A stretch of 64,000 nt of DNA from assembly GCA_949290355.1 (NCBI GenBank), contig CASERN010000011.1, forward strand, positions 919,865 to 983,864, in the 5' to 3' direction. Made by a program: the position numbers and the translations under genes. The number at the start of each line of letters is the position of its first letter. Positions within the stretch are counted from its first letter, which is position 1. Source of the stretch: an uncultured bacterium. Lineage in GTDB: Bacteria; Cyanobacteriota; Vampirovibrionia; Gastranaerophilales; Gastranaerophilaceae. The notes beneath the pieces were generated by a model. The model was not told the DNA's origin and searched no databases. It saw nothing but the letters and a program-made list of their open reading frames with translations. This document shows positions 8,298 to 16,726 of this stretch, in pieces.

Positions 8298-8621
8298 CTA
8301 ATCTTTAGAAAACAATTCTTTAAATTGTTTTTTCTTCTTTTCAACTCTTTTTTGACGTTCTGCAGCTTTTTTCTTTCTCTCAAGTTCTTTTTGCTTAGCT
8401 TTTGCCTTTTTCTGAGCAATCTTTTGTTGTCTTGCTTTCTCTTTTGCAGCTAACTTTTGCTGTCTTTCTTGAGATTTTTGGTAAGCGCTTTGCTCTTTTC
8501 TTGATACTTTGCCTGTTACATTATCAAGCCATCTTGAAATTGGGCCTTGAGATTCTGCAGCGTAAACTGAAGACATAGACAAAACAGCAATTGCTAATAA
8601 TGCAGCAAATTTCTTTTTCAT
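8298..8621 (-). CDS. Secreted lysine-rich coiled-coil protein A (107 aa)
   Basis: Signal peptide of about 21 residues (MKKKFAALLAIAVLSMSSVYA, AYA-like cleavage box), a short linker with a tryptophan (ISRWLDNVTGK), then about 60 residues of almost uninterrupted K/Q/E/R/A that should form one long charged helix. Paralogue of the next gene, 11 bases upstream of it: same signal, same low-complexity helix, same FKELFSKD/LWNQLISE-type ending. Periplasmic or surface location is expected. Function unknown; candidates are a cell-wall or LPS-binding polycation, or a scaffold. The start follows AAGGAGAATTTTT. Confidence 0.75.
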   Translation of the reverse strand: MKKKFAALLAIAVLSMSSVYAAESQGPISRWLDNVTGKVSRKEQSAYQKSQERQQKLAAKEKARQQKIAQKKAKAKQKELERKKKAAERQKRVEKKKKQFKELFSKD

Positions 8622-8632
8622 AAAAATTCTCC

Positions 8633-8929
8633 TTATTCAGAAATTAATTGATTCCACAATTGTTTTTTCTTTTCTATTTTTTGTTTTCTTGCATTTGCAG
8701 CATCTTGACGAGCTTTTTTATCAGCTTCTAACTTTTTCTGCAATTCTTCTTGTTGTTTTAATCTAGCCTCTTCACGGGCTTTTTGTTGTTCTTGTAATTG
8801 TTTTTCTTTGTCAACAATTTTTTGAGTATGTTTTTGAATAAATTGTTCTGTGTAGGTAGTTTCTGCAGCAAAAACAGAAGTCATACCTGTCAATAATAAA
8901 ACTAAAGATGCAATCAATACTTTCTTCAT
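8633..8929 (-). CDS. Secreted lysine-rich coiled-coil protein B (98 aa)
   Basis: Signal peptide ending at SVFA (about residue 21), a short stretch YTEQFIQKHTQK, then a Q/E/K/R-rich helix to the C-terminus. Clearly related in plan to the 107-aa protein downstream, giving a tandem pair. The ATG follows AAGGGGAAAAT. Its promoter (TTGATA-N17-TATAAT) lies inside the end of rph. No enzyme motif, no cysteine. Function unknown. Confidence 0.75.
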   Translation of the reverse strand: MKKVLIASLVLLLTGMTSVFAAETTYTEQFIQKHTQKIVDKEKQLQEQQKAREEARLKQQEELQKKLEADKKARQDAANARKQKIEKKKQLWNQLISE

Positions 8930-8973
8930 ATTTTCCCCTTTCTTCTGAACAAAATCAGATTCATTATTTTAGT

Positions 8974-9002
8974 ATTATACTAAATTAAATCATACATATC
9001 AA
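8974..9002 (-). promoter_or_regulatory. Promoter for the lysine-rich secreted pair
   Basis: Minus strand TTGATA (9002-8997), 17-base spacer, TATAAT (8979-8974). The core overlaps the last codons of rph, so the pair has its own promoter independent of rph. Confidence 0.65.
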
Positions 9003-9684
9003 CTATTTTTTTTATTCCTTGTTTAGCGACATTAAATATTTCTATCATTTGGGTCTGTTCATATGGTTCACCCTCTGCTGTCGTTTGAAATTCTATTATT
9101 TTACCGCTTTTGGTCAAAACGATATTACTATCAACTTGAGCATGAGAGTCTTCTATATAATCTAAATCCAAACGCACTTCCCCATCTACAATGCCTGCAG
9201 AAATTGCTGCGATAGGCTCAATTATAGGATTTTCTGTCAATATTCCTTTCGCTAAAAGTTTTTCTACAGCAATTTTCAATGCTAGAAAACCTCCACAAAT
9301 ACTTGCAGTTCTTGTCCCTCCATCAGCTTGAATAACATCTGCATCTATTGTTATTGTCAAATCAGGCATTTTTTCCAAATCAACACAAGCCCTCAGACTT
9401 CTTCCAATCAGTCTTTGAATTTCTTGAGTTCTGCCTGAGATTTTTGTTCTTTCTCTTTGGCATCTTGTGTTTGGAGCAGAAGGTAATAAAGAATATTCAG
9501 CAGTTACCCAACCTCTTTTTTCATCTTTGTCCATCCATTTAGGTTTTCCTTCCTCAACAGAAGCGGTTGTAATCACTTTAGTATCCCCAAATTCAACAAG
9601 GACTGAACCTAAAGCATGCTTTGTATAATCTTTTATAAATGTTATTTCTCTAGTTTGATTATTAGCTCTACCTTCTCTTTTCAT
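8980..9684 (-). CDS. rph: Ribonuclease PH
   Basis: Phosphorolytic 3'-5' exoribonuclease that trims tRNA 3' ends; hexameric, cytosolic. The 234-residue product is full length and collinear with the family: MKREGRANNQTREITF at the start, the GSVLVEFGDTKV strand, GWVTAEYSLLPSAPNTR, the RNA-binding arginine helix SGRTQEIQRLIGRSLRA, and ADVIQADGGTRTASICGG at the active site. ATG at 9684 preferred to the GTG one codon upstream; AAAGGA precedes it. It shares its fold with each half of PNPase at 25.8 kb. Downstream gene on the same strand is the secreted pair with its own promoter. Confidence 0.96.
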   Translation of the reverse strand: MKREGRANNQTREITFIKDYTKHALGSVLVEFGDTKVITTASVEEGKPKWMDKDEKRGWVTAEYSLLPSAPNTRCQRERTKISGRTQEIQRLIGRSLRACVDLEKMPDLTITIDADVIQADGGTRTASICGGFLALKIAVEKLLAKGILTENPIIEPIAAISAGIVDGEVRLDLDYIEDSHAQVDSNIVLTKSGKIIEFQTTAEGEPYEQTQMIEIFNVAKQGIKKIVDMYDLI

Positions 9685-9710
9685 CACATATATCCTTTCT
9701 TGATAAATAA

Positions 9711-9926
9711 TTATTCATAATCCCACATATAAATCTGTCCGCAATATTTACAGACAGCATGTTCATTCATAAATTGTAAATCCGGAATAAATTTATAACC
9801 GTCAACTGTAATTTCAATATCGCCATTTTTATTATATTCTTGCAAAAACTTCTTTTCACCTCGATAATCAGGTGAAAACATAAGTTCAAATTTATCTACA
9901 GATTTACAATTTTTACAAATAAACAT
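9711..9926 (-). CDS. Small zinc-ribbon protein (71 aa)
   Basis: Two CxxC knuckles, CKNC at residues 4-7 and CKYC near residue 60, at the two ends of a small beta-rich protein: a classical zinc-ribbon layout in which the intervening 50 residues carry the core. No other motif. It begins five bases after the end of the 335-aa membrane protein and has no ribosome binding site, so translation probably depends on the upstream gene. Could be a nucleic-acid or protein-binding adaptor; function unknown. Confidence 0.65.
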   Translation of the reverse strand: MFICKNCKSVDKFELMFSPDYRGEKKFLQEYNKNGDIEITVDGYKFIPDLQFMNEHAVCKYCGQIYMWDYE

Positions 9927-9931
9927 ATATA

Positions 9932-10939
9932 TTAATACTCATCATCTTCAAGTCTTGCTCTTCTAATAATTTCAGGATCAATGCCTCTTTTTTCAATTTT
10001 AAAAGTTTTGGCAGTAGTTTTTTTCGAAGAGGACTTACGACTTTTTCTTTTTTGTGGCTGTGCCTGTTCTAAAACATCTTTTTCATCAACTAAATTTTTA
10101 TACCACAAAGTCCAACATATACTTCTGATAGGCAAAGTATAGCCAACTATTATGAAAAATACGATTTGCTTTACAAGTTCCGTACCTATTAACTCTGGTG
10201 TAATGTTAAATTTTTCAACAGCTTCCAAAGGTAATGTGAAAGCCCAAGCTTCAAACATCTTTTCTAAAGTTGCAGAAAGATTCAAATAATCAAATATAAC
10301 ACCCAATCCAGCTGTTAAAAAATAATACGTAAAAATCGCGAGAATAGTCATTAAAAGAAAGGTTCTCCCAAATTTCCCTTTTATTAAAAACATACTTCTT
10401 CTAAGATATCCGACAGGAGATAGACCATTTTCAAATGTAAATACCTGAAATACCAAAATAAAATAAACAAACAATAGAAAAGCAAATATCCAAAAAACAG
10501 GTATTACACCAACTATAGTCATAATTGAAATTAAAAACCATATTGCAATAAATGAAAATACCTTCTTTGATACAATGCTATTATGCGCTCTAAAATCATA
10601 TACTCTGCCAGTGTTCAAATATCCATCAGTCATTGAATTCAAAGCAACAAAAGCGACAATGTAATCCCAAAATGCTCTTACAAAAATCAAAAGTCCAGGA
10701 ATTACAGTCAAAATTATAAACAAAAGCATTGTTGAAAAATCGTTTAATGCAGGGTATTTTACAATCAAATCCTGAAAATTTTGTGTATACCAATATGTAA
10801 GTCCAAACACCATAAAAAGCCCTAACAACTGCCCTAAAACAGGGAAAGTCATATATAAGAAAAATTTATGAATATTAAGGCAATATATTTTTATACCCTC
10901 AAAAAATACCATCCATACACTTTTATCAGCTTTTGCCAT
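9932..10939 (-). CDS. Polytopic membrane protein, unknown (335 aa)
   Basis: Six or more hydrophobic helices between residues 25 and 285, then a basic, serine/lysine-rich cytoplasmic tail (PQKRKSRKSSSKKTTAK) of about 60 residues. The GYLRRSMFLIKGKFGR loop recalls membrane proteins of the DUF975/glycerophosphodiester-phosphodiesterase membrane-domain type, which is only a resemblance. The two neighbouring membrane proteins at 13.7-15.2 kb have a similar helix plan. Start follows AGGAGAGAT. Divergent from the PHP gene, with 51 bases between the start codons. Confidence 0.7.
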   Translation of the reverse strand: MAKADKSVWMVFFEGIKIYCLNIHKFFLYMTFPVLGQLLGLFMVFGLTYWYTQNFQDLIVKYPALNDFSTMLLFIILTVIPGLLIFVRAFWDYIVAFVALNSMTDGYLNTGRVYDFRAHNSIVSKKVFSFIAIWFLISIMTIVGVIPVFWIFAFLLFVYFILVFQVFTFENGLSPVGYLRRSMFLIKGKFGRTFLLMTILAIFTYYFLTAGLGVIFDYLNLSATLEKMFEAWAFTLPLEAVEKFNITPELIGTELVKQIVFFIIVGYTLPIRSICWTLWYKNLVDEKDVLEQAQPQKRKSRKSSSKKTTAKTFKIEKRGIDPEIIRRARLEDDEY

Positions 10940-10990
10940 ATCTCTCCTATTATTTAAAATTATTTATTGTATAATAATTTTATTACAAAT

Positions 10991-11608
10991 ATGGAAAATT
11001 ATACAAAAGAAGATTTTTTAAATAAAAAAGTAAATTTACATATACACACGACATTTTCAGACGGTAAAGGCGATGTCCTAAAGATTTTGTCCCAAGCAAA
11101 AGCTAAAGGCTACAAAAAAATAGCTTTTTGTGATCATAATACCCTTGAAGCATATCATAAAACAGAAATTTTAAAAGAAGATATTGTATTATCGGGAGTA
11201 GAATTTGATGTATGGTGCGGATACGTTTTTATGCATTTGCTTGCATACAATATTGATGTCAACAACAAGGAACTGTTAGCTTTCTGCGCAAAAAACAAAA
11301 AAGAGACAGAACTTGATATTGTAAGAATTTTTTCAACCCGAGATATAAAAAAACTAATACAAGCAATACATAATGCAGGCGGGATTGCCGTACTAGCACA
11401 CCCTGCATGTTGTTGGGCGATTAGTCTCGACAGATTTGTAAAAAAGCTCATAAGTTACGGACTTGACGGGCTGGAAGTTTATTATCCTTATAAAAGACAC
11501 AGAGGGATAATAAAATTCCATAAATCGTCAAGCGTTGAAAAAATAGCAAATAAATATAATCTTATAAAAACAGGAGGTACAGACCTGCATGGAGAAGAAC
11601 TAAATTAA
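10991..11608 (+). CDS. PHP-domain phosphoesterase (205 aa)
   Basis: Compact polymerase-and-histidinol-phosphatase-type metal hydrolase. Metal ligands are recognisable in the usual order: HIHTTFSDG near the N-terminus (HxH), AFCDHNT, GVEFD, AHPACCW and the C-terminal GTDLHG. This is the trimmed version of the family, as in RNase AM/YciV (5'-3' exonuclease/3',5'-nucleotide bisphosphate phosphatase), and that is the best guess. I chose the second ATG (10991), where the domain begins. No Shine-Dalgarno; TATAAT at 10970-10975 implies a leader of only about nine bases. Its stop overlaps the convergent pilin gene by 4 bases. A larger relative is at 32.0-33.2 kb. Confidence 0.8.
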   Translation: MENYTKEDFLNKKVNLHIHTTFSDGKGDVLKILSQAKAKGYKKIAFCDHNTLEAYHKTEILKEDIVLSGVEFDVWCGYVFMHLLAYNIDVNNKELLAFCAKNKKETELDIVRIFSTRDIKKLIQAIHNAGGIAVLAHPACCWAISLDRFVKKLISYGLDGLEVYYPYKRHRGIIKFHKSSSVEKIANKYNLIKTGGTDLHGEELN

Positions 11609-12303
11609 TAATTCATTTGCCATCCGTCCATTATGATTTTTTCTGCACAAGACAATCTTGTATTGTCATTACAGTATTGTTGAACAACACGTTTTCTATC
11701 ATCCTCGGAAACACCTCCTACTCCAAATTCACCTAACCAATCGTAATGAGCTCTGCTATAAAAAGGAGTAATCATTTTACCTGTATATGCAAATACGAAA
11801 ATATCCCTGCCCACTTCATTTGGTCCTCTTAAACCATTTGTATCGACTAATACCGCTCCACCAAAAACAAACGCACTTATAAAAGCAATAATGCTTCCAT
11901 CCGCAGTAGTGCCTGACAAAGTAACTGGGAAACCTAAAAAATCATAAAAAGTATAACCTGTATTACCACCGCCAGTATTTACTTTATAATTTAAAAGATT
12001 TGAATTATTGACATTAGATAATTTAAAAGTAGAAACAAATTTATTTTTAGCTTCCTCATTACCTAAATCAAGAAATAAACCATTTCCAAGGAAGCTGGTA
12101 CAAGTCATATCAGTACAGCCTTCATTGGCATATATCTGTTTGTAGCCCTCATTCAAAACGGAATAAGTCTTTTTCAACTTATTTATCCATACTTGCTTTT
12201 GATAATTAGCCATTAATGTAGGTATTGTTAATGCCGCTACAACTCCGATAATTCCTAGAGTAATCAATACCTCTGCCAATGTGAAACCGAATATTTTTTT
12301 CAT
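11605..12303 (-). CDS. Type IV pilin-like protein with class III signal
   Basis: Begins MKKIFG followed by FTLAEVLITLGIIGVVAALT, a canonical prepilin-peptidase site (cleavage after Gly, Glu at +5) and a long hydrophobic helix. The remaining 190 residues are a polar pseudopilin-type domain with paired cysteines. The protein would be processed by a prepilin peptidase and assembled in a type IV pilus or type II secretion pseudopilus; no assembly ATPase is in the window. The ATG at 12303 has its own GGAGAG site, but an upstream frame starting at 12438 runs into it without a stop (see leader entry). Converges on the PHP gene with a 4-base overlap. Confidence 0.85.
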   Translation of the reverse strand: MKKIFGFTLAEVLITLGIIGVVAALTIPTLMANYQKQVWINKLKKTYSVLNEGYKQIYANEGCTDMTCTSFLGNGLFLDLGNEEAKNKFVSTFKLSNVNNSNLLNYKVNTGGGNTGYTFYDFLGFPVTLSGTTADGSIIAFISAFVFGGAVLVDTNGLRGPNEVGRDIFVFAYTGKMITPFYSRAHYDWLGEFGVGGVSEDDRKRVVQQYCNDNTRLSCAEKIIMDGWQMNY

Positions 12304-12438
12304 AAACTCTCCGCTATAATTGTAATGACATACATTACTATTATAACAGATTTTTTTACTTTTGAAACCCCTGAAAACCTTTGTGGAAAGCCTTAAATCC
12401 CCCCCCCCGAAATTCCGTAATCCGTCAAATCTTTCCAT
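12304..12438 (-). other. In-frame 45-codon leader upstream of the pilin, with G10 tract
   Basis: From an ATG at 12438, with AAAGGAG about nine bases upstream, the frame stays open for 45 codons and enters the pilin ATG at 12303 in frame. Codons 11-13 are GGG GGG GGG inside a run of ten G (plus-strand C, 12399-12408). One G more or fewer puts stops shortly after the tract, so tract length would decide whether the leader is fused to the pilin. A leader this open is unusual in such AT-rich DNA. It contains the putative internal pilin promoter TATAAT (12345-12340). Whether the leader is translated, regulatory, or part of the protein is not known. Confidence 0.55.
12399..12408. repeat. Homopolymer of ten C (G on the coding strand)
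   Basis: A run of exactly ten C followed by GAAAT on the plus strand. An equal C10-GAAAT occurs at 44616. These are by far the longest G/C homopolymers in the window, in otherwise AT-rich sequence, and both sit just upstream of a pilin gene. Prone to slippage during replication and to sequencing error. Confidence 0.95.
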
Positions 12439-12472
12439 AAATCTAGCTCCTTTCTTTATTGTGTATATAGTT

Positions 12473-12500
12473 ATTTTAACATATTTTACAAAGATTTCAA
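12473..12500 (-). promoter_or_regulatory. Promoter for the pilin leader
   Basis: Minus-strand TTGAAA (12500-12495), 16-base spacer, TAAAAT (12478-12473), between the prfB stop and the leader ATG at 12438. The predicted start gives a leader of about 28 bases that includes the AAAGGAG site. Confidence 0.5.
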
Positions 12501-12504
12501 GATA

Positions 12505-13585
12505 TTATTTTCTCATAGCTGCCTCAATTAAATCATCCAAATCTCCATCCATAACACCTTCTACATCACTTGTTTCATAATTTGTGCGATGGTCTTTTAC
12601 CATTTTATAAGGATGAAAGACATACGAACGAATTTGAGAACCAAAATTAATATCTGAAGTCTCACCTTTTATTTCTGCCAATTTTTTTTCATGTTCTGCT
12701 TGTCTTATTGCCAATAGTTTTGATGCTAAAATTTGCATAGCGTTTTCTTTGTTTTGCAGCTGGGATCTTTCCTGCTGGCATTTTACCACTATACCTGTTG
12801 GTTTATGGAGAATTCTTACGGCTGTTTCTACTTTATTAACATTTTGTCCGCCTGCACCGCCTGAGCGCATTGTATCAATTTCCAAATCTTCCGGAGGAAT
12901 AGTTATTGTTTTTTCAAAATCCTCAATTATTGGTGATACCTCTACAGATGCAAAACTCGTTTGCCTTTTCCCGTTGGCATTGAAAGGTGAAATCCTCACC
13001 AAACGATGTACACCTTTTTCATTTTTTGCGTAACCGAAAGCATATTTGCCTATGATTTTTATTGTTGCAGACTTTATTCCGGCTTCATCTCCGTCAAGCT
13101 TATCTAAAAGCTCGACTTTCCAACCTCTGCCTTCTGCCCATCTGGTATACATACGTAACAGCAAACTAGCCCAATCTTGAGCATCAGTTCCTCCAGCCCC
13201 GGAATTAATAGTCAATATTGCATCAGCTTCATCATATTCACCGTTCAACATGCGTTTTATCTCGAATTTGTCAAGAGCTTTAGACATATCTTTTAAATTT
13301 TCACAGCTCTCTTTTATCAGATCGGGATCACTTATTTCCTCTGCTATTTCTGCATCATCAAGTATTGATTGATATTTTTCAACAAATTCAAGATTATCTT
13401 TTATTTCTCTAATTTCAGAGCCTAGTTGGGATGCTTTTTTTTGATCTGCCCAAATTTCGGGAGACTGCATCTTTTTTTCTAAATTTTCTAATTTTGTCTT
13501 TGATTCTGCAACGTCAAAGACACTCCTTTATCTTGTCAAATCGTGTCTTTAATTCATTTATCTTTTGCTTTAATTCTATATCCAT
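12505..13585 (-). CDS. prfB: Peptide chain release factor 2, with programmed +1 frameshift
   Basis: Releases the peptide at UGA and UAA codons. Frame 1 begins at ATG 13585 and gives [12 protein letters not shown]... to codon 23 (CTT), where TGA (13516-13514) stops it; shifting +1 at CTT-T continues with GAC GTT GCA and reaches the main frame ending at 12505, for 359 residues. The main frame has the RF2 SPF codon-recognition tripeptide ([12 protein letters not shown]) and the GGQ motif ([12 protein letters not shown]) that triggers hydrolysis. The coding sequence therefore is two joined segments (13585-13517 and 13515-12505). No Shine-Dalgarno at the start; TAAAAT ends six bases before it. Lysine/glutamate-rich N-terminal helices are normal for RF2. 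Confidence 0.96.
13514..13527 (-). other. RF2 autoregulatory frameshift signal
   Basis: On the minus strand AAGGAG TGT CTT TGA C: an internal Shine-Dalgarno-like AAGGAG three bases before the slippery CTT, followed by the in-frame TGA and C. This matches the universal RF2 element (AGGGGG TAT CTT TGA C in E. coli). Low RF2 slows termination at the UGA, so ribosomes slip +1 and make more RF2. Confidence 0.95.
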
Positions 13586-13672
13586 AAGTAAATTTTACTA
13601 TAAAAAAAACATTTTCTTGCAATTAAAATGAAAACTGCTATAATAAAGTTTGAATATAATGAGGAGATCGCT

Positions 13673-14455
13673 ATGACAGGGATCATTGATAGTTATAAAA
13701 AAGTTCTTAATAATAAAAAAATTAATATATACATCTTTTTAATCGCAATTTTATGGACTATACTATCTACTGTTAATAATATACTCATTGGCAAACCTGA
13801 AAATTTTAAACAAAACGGCGTTGATTTTATTTTTAATATTTTACTAGGAATATACAGCATTCAGTTTTTGCGCAATGTTATAAATAACATAAACTTTGGA
13901 GAATTGCCATCTTTTAACGAGATTAGAGCAAAAACCTTCTGGGGAACAATACTGTTAAATATCGTATGGGGCATATATGCTTTTATTTACTTAATATTTT
14001 TTGTTTTTGCACTATATATTATGACTCATGTCCTTGCTCTGTCTGTAATAGCTATTCTTGTTCTGTTATTTATTTCGCCTTTTATATATTACATTTACAT
14101 TGCATTTGCAGACAAACTTAAATTAAAAAGACTTTTCAATATCGCATTAATATTTAAATTGATAAAACCGACTTTTAAACAAACATATATTAAGTTATTA
14201 TCTTTTATAGGAATAAGTGTTGCATTAATTGCTATTTATGTCGCATTCTACATTTTATTTGAGCTATTGAATATTTATGATATCGCTCAAATAAATATCA
14301 ATTTTAACTTAATTGACATCATTTTGGATTCAATTGCATGTTATTGTTTAATAATAACTTGGTATCTTGTTTTTCCTTATACACTACTTGATACATACTT
14401 CGAAAAAGCAAGATCAATTTTATTAGAGGAAGATATAAATGGCACAAATGATTAA
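13673..14455 (+). CDS. Polytopic membrane protein, unknown (260 aa)
   Basis: About six transmembrane helices with short loops; isoleucine/asparagine-rich. No enzyme or transporter motif seen. The ATG at 13673 follows a good GAGGAG at six-base spacing and is preferred to an ATG 45 bases upstream. Overlaps the next gene by 17 bases; the two are clearly one operon. The VLNNKKINIYIFLIAILWTIL opening and overall helix pattern resemble the next protein and, more weakly, the 335-aa membrane protein at 9.9 kb. Confidence 0.75.
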   Translation: MTGIIDSYKKVLNNKKINIYIFLIAILWTILSTVNNILIGKPENFKQNGVDFIFNILLGIYSIQFLRNVINNINFGELPSFNEIRAKTFWGTILLNIVWGIYAFIYLIFFVFALYIMTHVLALSVIAILVLLFISPFIYYIYIAFADKLKLKRLFNIALIFKLIKPTFKQTYIKLLSFIGISVALIAIYVAFYILFELLNIYDIAQININFNLIDIILDSIACYCLIITWYLVFPYTLLDTYFEKARSILLEEDINGTND

Positions 14456-15179
14456 AGGTCTAAAATTAATTTACTCCGGGAAAAATAATTTTTCTAAACA
14501 ACTGACTCTATTTTCTATTTGTGGAATTATAGGGCTTTTCAACGCTTTTATAAGTCTTGGGAAAGAAGGCTATAATGACATATCAGTCATTCAATATATT
14601 GCAATAACTGGTTTATTCATTATTTTTTCTTTCTTCATAATCGGTTATGAAACTTTATTCCTTCACTACAAAGAATTACAGGAAGCAGATTTCAATTCCT
14701 TTAAAATAACTTTAAAAAGAACGCCATTTATAATATTTATAGTTTCTACAGCCTTGCTTCTTTCAAGTATTTATACAAAATACAAATATCCGGTATTTTG
14801 TGTAGAAACAATTATATCAATACCACTTACTATTTTACAGGCTGGATTCGCTTTAAATTTGAATGATTCCGATACTATCAGCTTCTTAAAACAATTTAAT
14901 GTAAAAGATTATTTTTTACTGTTGATAAAAAGGTTATGGATAAACATTTGCACCTATGTCATAAGTTTTATCGGAATATTTTTGGTATTTTTTATTGCAG
15001 GTATTTGTATTGCATTAAATTATAAGGGAGATGTAAACTCAATTAGTCTTTTAATGTCTTCACATCAAACAAATATAATTAAATTATCAAACTTTATTTT
15101 ATGCATAATTTTTTCTTACTTGTACACAATTAGCAATCTCGTATGGGATTATGAAGTCTTAATGACTCATTCTAAATAG
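14439..15179 (+). CDS. Polytopic membrane protein, unknown (246 aa)
   Basis: About six transmembrane helices; begins MAQMIKGLKLIYSGKNNFSKQL, and this short amphipathic opening before helix 1 is similar in kind to IIDSYKKVLNNKKIN in the upstream gene, suggesting divergent paralogues. GAGGAAGATATAA precedes the ATG, within the end of the previous gene (17-base overlap), so the pair may form a heteromeric membrane complex. Converges on the nucleotidase gene with a 2-base gap. Function unknown. Confidence 0.75.
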   Translation: MAQMIKGLKLIYSGKNNFSKQLTLFSICGIIGLFNAFISLGKEGYNDISVIQYIAITGLFIIFSFFIIGYETLFLHYKELQEADFNSFKITLKRTPFIIFIVSTALLLSSIYTKYKYPVFCVETIISIPLTILQAGFALNLNDSDTISFLKQFNVKDYFLLLIKRLWINICTYVISFIGIFLVFFIAGICIALNYKGDVNSISLLMSSHQTNIIKLSNFILCIIFSYLYTISNLVWDYEVLMTHSK

Positions 15180-15181
15180 AT

Positions 15182-16726
15182 TTAATCTATTATCTGAATT
15201 CTACCATCATCTTTTATATCAACAGGTTCGGGGTGTTTTTTAAAGTAATCTTGTACACATTGACATATATCAAAATCAAATAATTTATCAGCTTTATCGT
15301 ACTTTTTCAACATGCTGAATCCATCATGACCTTGTGCATAATAATCAGTTAATGCCGTTTTATAAAACTTATCTTCTCTTGGATGATTTACATCTATCGG
15401 AAATTCTTTTCCATTTTTATCTATATATGAAGCACTAACTAAATCCCCGTCTTTTGAAATTTTATATTTTAAACCAGAAACATGCATAATACCTGGCTTG
15501 TAATTTGTGTTAGTTAAAGATTTTGATGCAACTTTTAATGCATCAACAATTTCTTTTTCAGAATAATCTGCCAATACAAGTTTATTTTTGAATGGGGAAA
15601 TATCTTCTAACCATCTTGTATCCAAAACTCCTGACTCAAAAAATCCTCTTATTGTCGCAGCTCCAAATAAAGAAATATCTGCACCTAATTCTTCTTTCAA
15701 ACAATCACATAAAAAATTTGCATGTCCACTTGGATCAATTGAGTCATTTTTCAAAGGAGGAGGAGCAGATTTTATGTATCCAACTACTTGAGGTTTCCCT
15801 AAAATTTGCTCAAACACATATCTAGCAGGAGCATTCCTTTTAAATCCTCTTGTACTTGTTACATTATTCTGAACCTTTGTCAAAACTCCATCAGGATTAA
15901 ATTCCACATTTAATACACCAAAATACCTGCCATCTCTACCTGCCTGTGTAATAATGACAGGTTCTCCGGATTTTGAATTAAACAAATTAACCCCTGCTTT
16001 TGCATCTAAAACAAGATTATGAGAATGACCTCCAAGAATTATATCAATCCCATCAGTTGCCTGTGCAATTTTTTGGTCATACCCAAAGCCAACATGAGAA
16101 AGAAGTATAATTTTATTCACACCTTGTTTTTTCAAATTATCCACTTCTTGCTGAACATCTTTAATAGTGTTATTCAATCCATCAACTTTTAATTCTTTAA
16201 ATATTTTTCCATATTTAATTCTAGAAAACAAATCAATTGGAGTTATTCCTATAATACCGTATTTATGACCATTAACCTCTTGAATATAAGATTTTTGAAC
16301 CTTATTATAAAAAGGATTATCAGGTTTTATATTTATATTGCAGGCAAGCATTTTATAACCCATTTGAGGAATCAATTCTTTTATATGTTCTGGCATATCA
16401 TATTCATGATTTCCCATTGCAGAAGCCATTATTCCCATAATATTTTGAGCTTCAACCATAACTTTATTGGAATTTAAAGGCTCACCAAGTTGTATATCTC
16501 CGGAAGACAGCTTCAATTTATCAACATTTGAATTCTTTTCAAATCTGTCAAAAACATTTGAAGCAGCAATAGTCCTTTCCATATTTATAGACTTTCCATG
16601 AAAATCATTAATATAAAAAATGCTCGTCTTTACATTATTAGCTTCTGTTTTACCATCTGGCAATCTTTTATTATTAACTGCCTTATTTAGTAAATTAGTT
16701 TGTAAAGTATTTACGGGCATTATCAT
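15182..16726 (-). CDS. 5'-nucleotidase/UshA-type metallophosphatase
   Basis: A 514-residue protein with the calcineurin-like metal site in order: FYINDFHGKS (DxH), SSGDIQLG (GD), MGNHEYDMP (GNHE), LSHVGFGYD and GGHSHN, followed by the C-terminal 5'-nucleotidase domain, where DISPFKNKL and a C-terminal aromatic segment for the base are visible. It would hydrolyse nucleotides or related phosphate esters. Periplasmic homologues carry a signal peptide; here the N-terminus (MPVNTLQTNLLNKAVNNKRL) does not, so it may be cytosolic or exported another way. An AAGGGA stands before the start but is part of a small hairpin (CCCTT/AAGGG near 16740-16757). Confidence 0.88.
   Translation of the reverse strand: MIMPVNTLQTNLLNKAVNNKRLPDGKTEANNVKTSIFYINDFHGKSINMERTIAASNVFDRFEKNSNVDKLKLSSGDIQLGEPLNSNKVMVEAQNIMGIMASAMGNHEYDMPEHIKELIPQMGYKMLACNINIKPDNPFYNKVQKSYIQEVNGHKYGIIGITPIDLFSRIKYGKIFKELKVDGLNNTIKDVQQEVDNLKKQGVNKIILLSHVGFGYDQKIAQATDGIDIILGGHSHNLVLDAKAGVNLFNSKSGEPVIITQAGRDGRYFGVLNVEFNPDGVLTKVQNNVTSTRGFKRNAPARYVFEQILGKPQVVGYIKSAPPPLKNDSIDPSGHANFLCDCLKEELGADISLFGAATIRGFFESGVLDTRWLEDISPFKNKLVLADYSEKEIVDALKVASKSLTNTNYKPGIMHVSGLKYKISKDGDLVSASYIDKNGKEFPIDVNHPREDKFYKTALTDYYAQGHDGFSMLKKYDKADKLFDFDICQCVQDYFKKHPEPVDIKDDGRIQIID

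Noticed and set aside
13470-13473. prfB starting at the ATG at 13470
   Set aside because: It would lose the N-terminal helix that the frameshift-joined first segment supplies, and the canonical recoding signal is intact.
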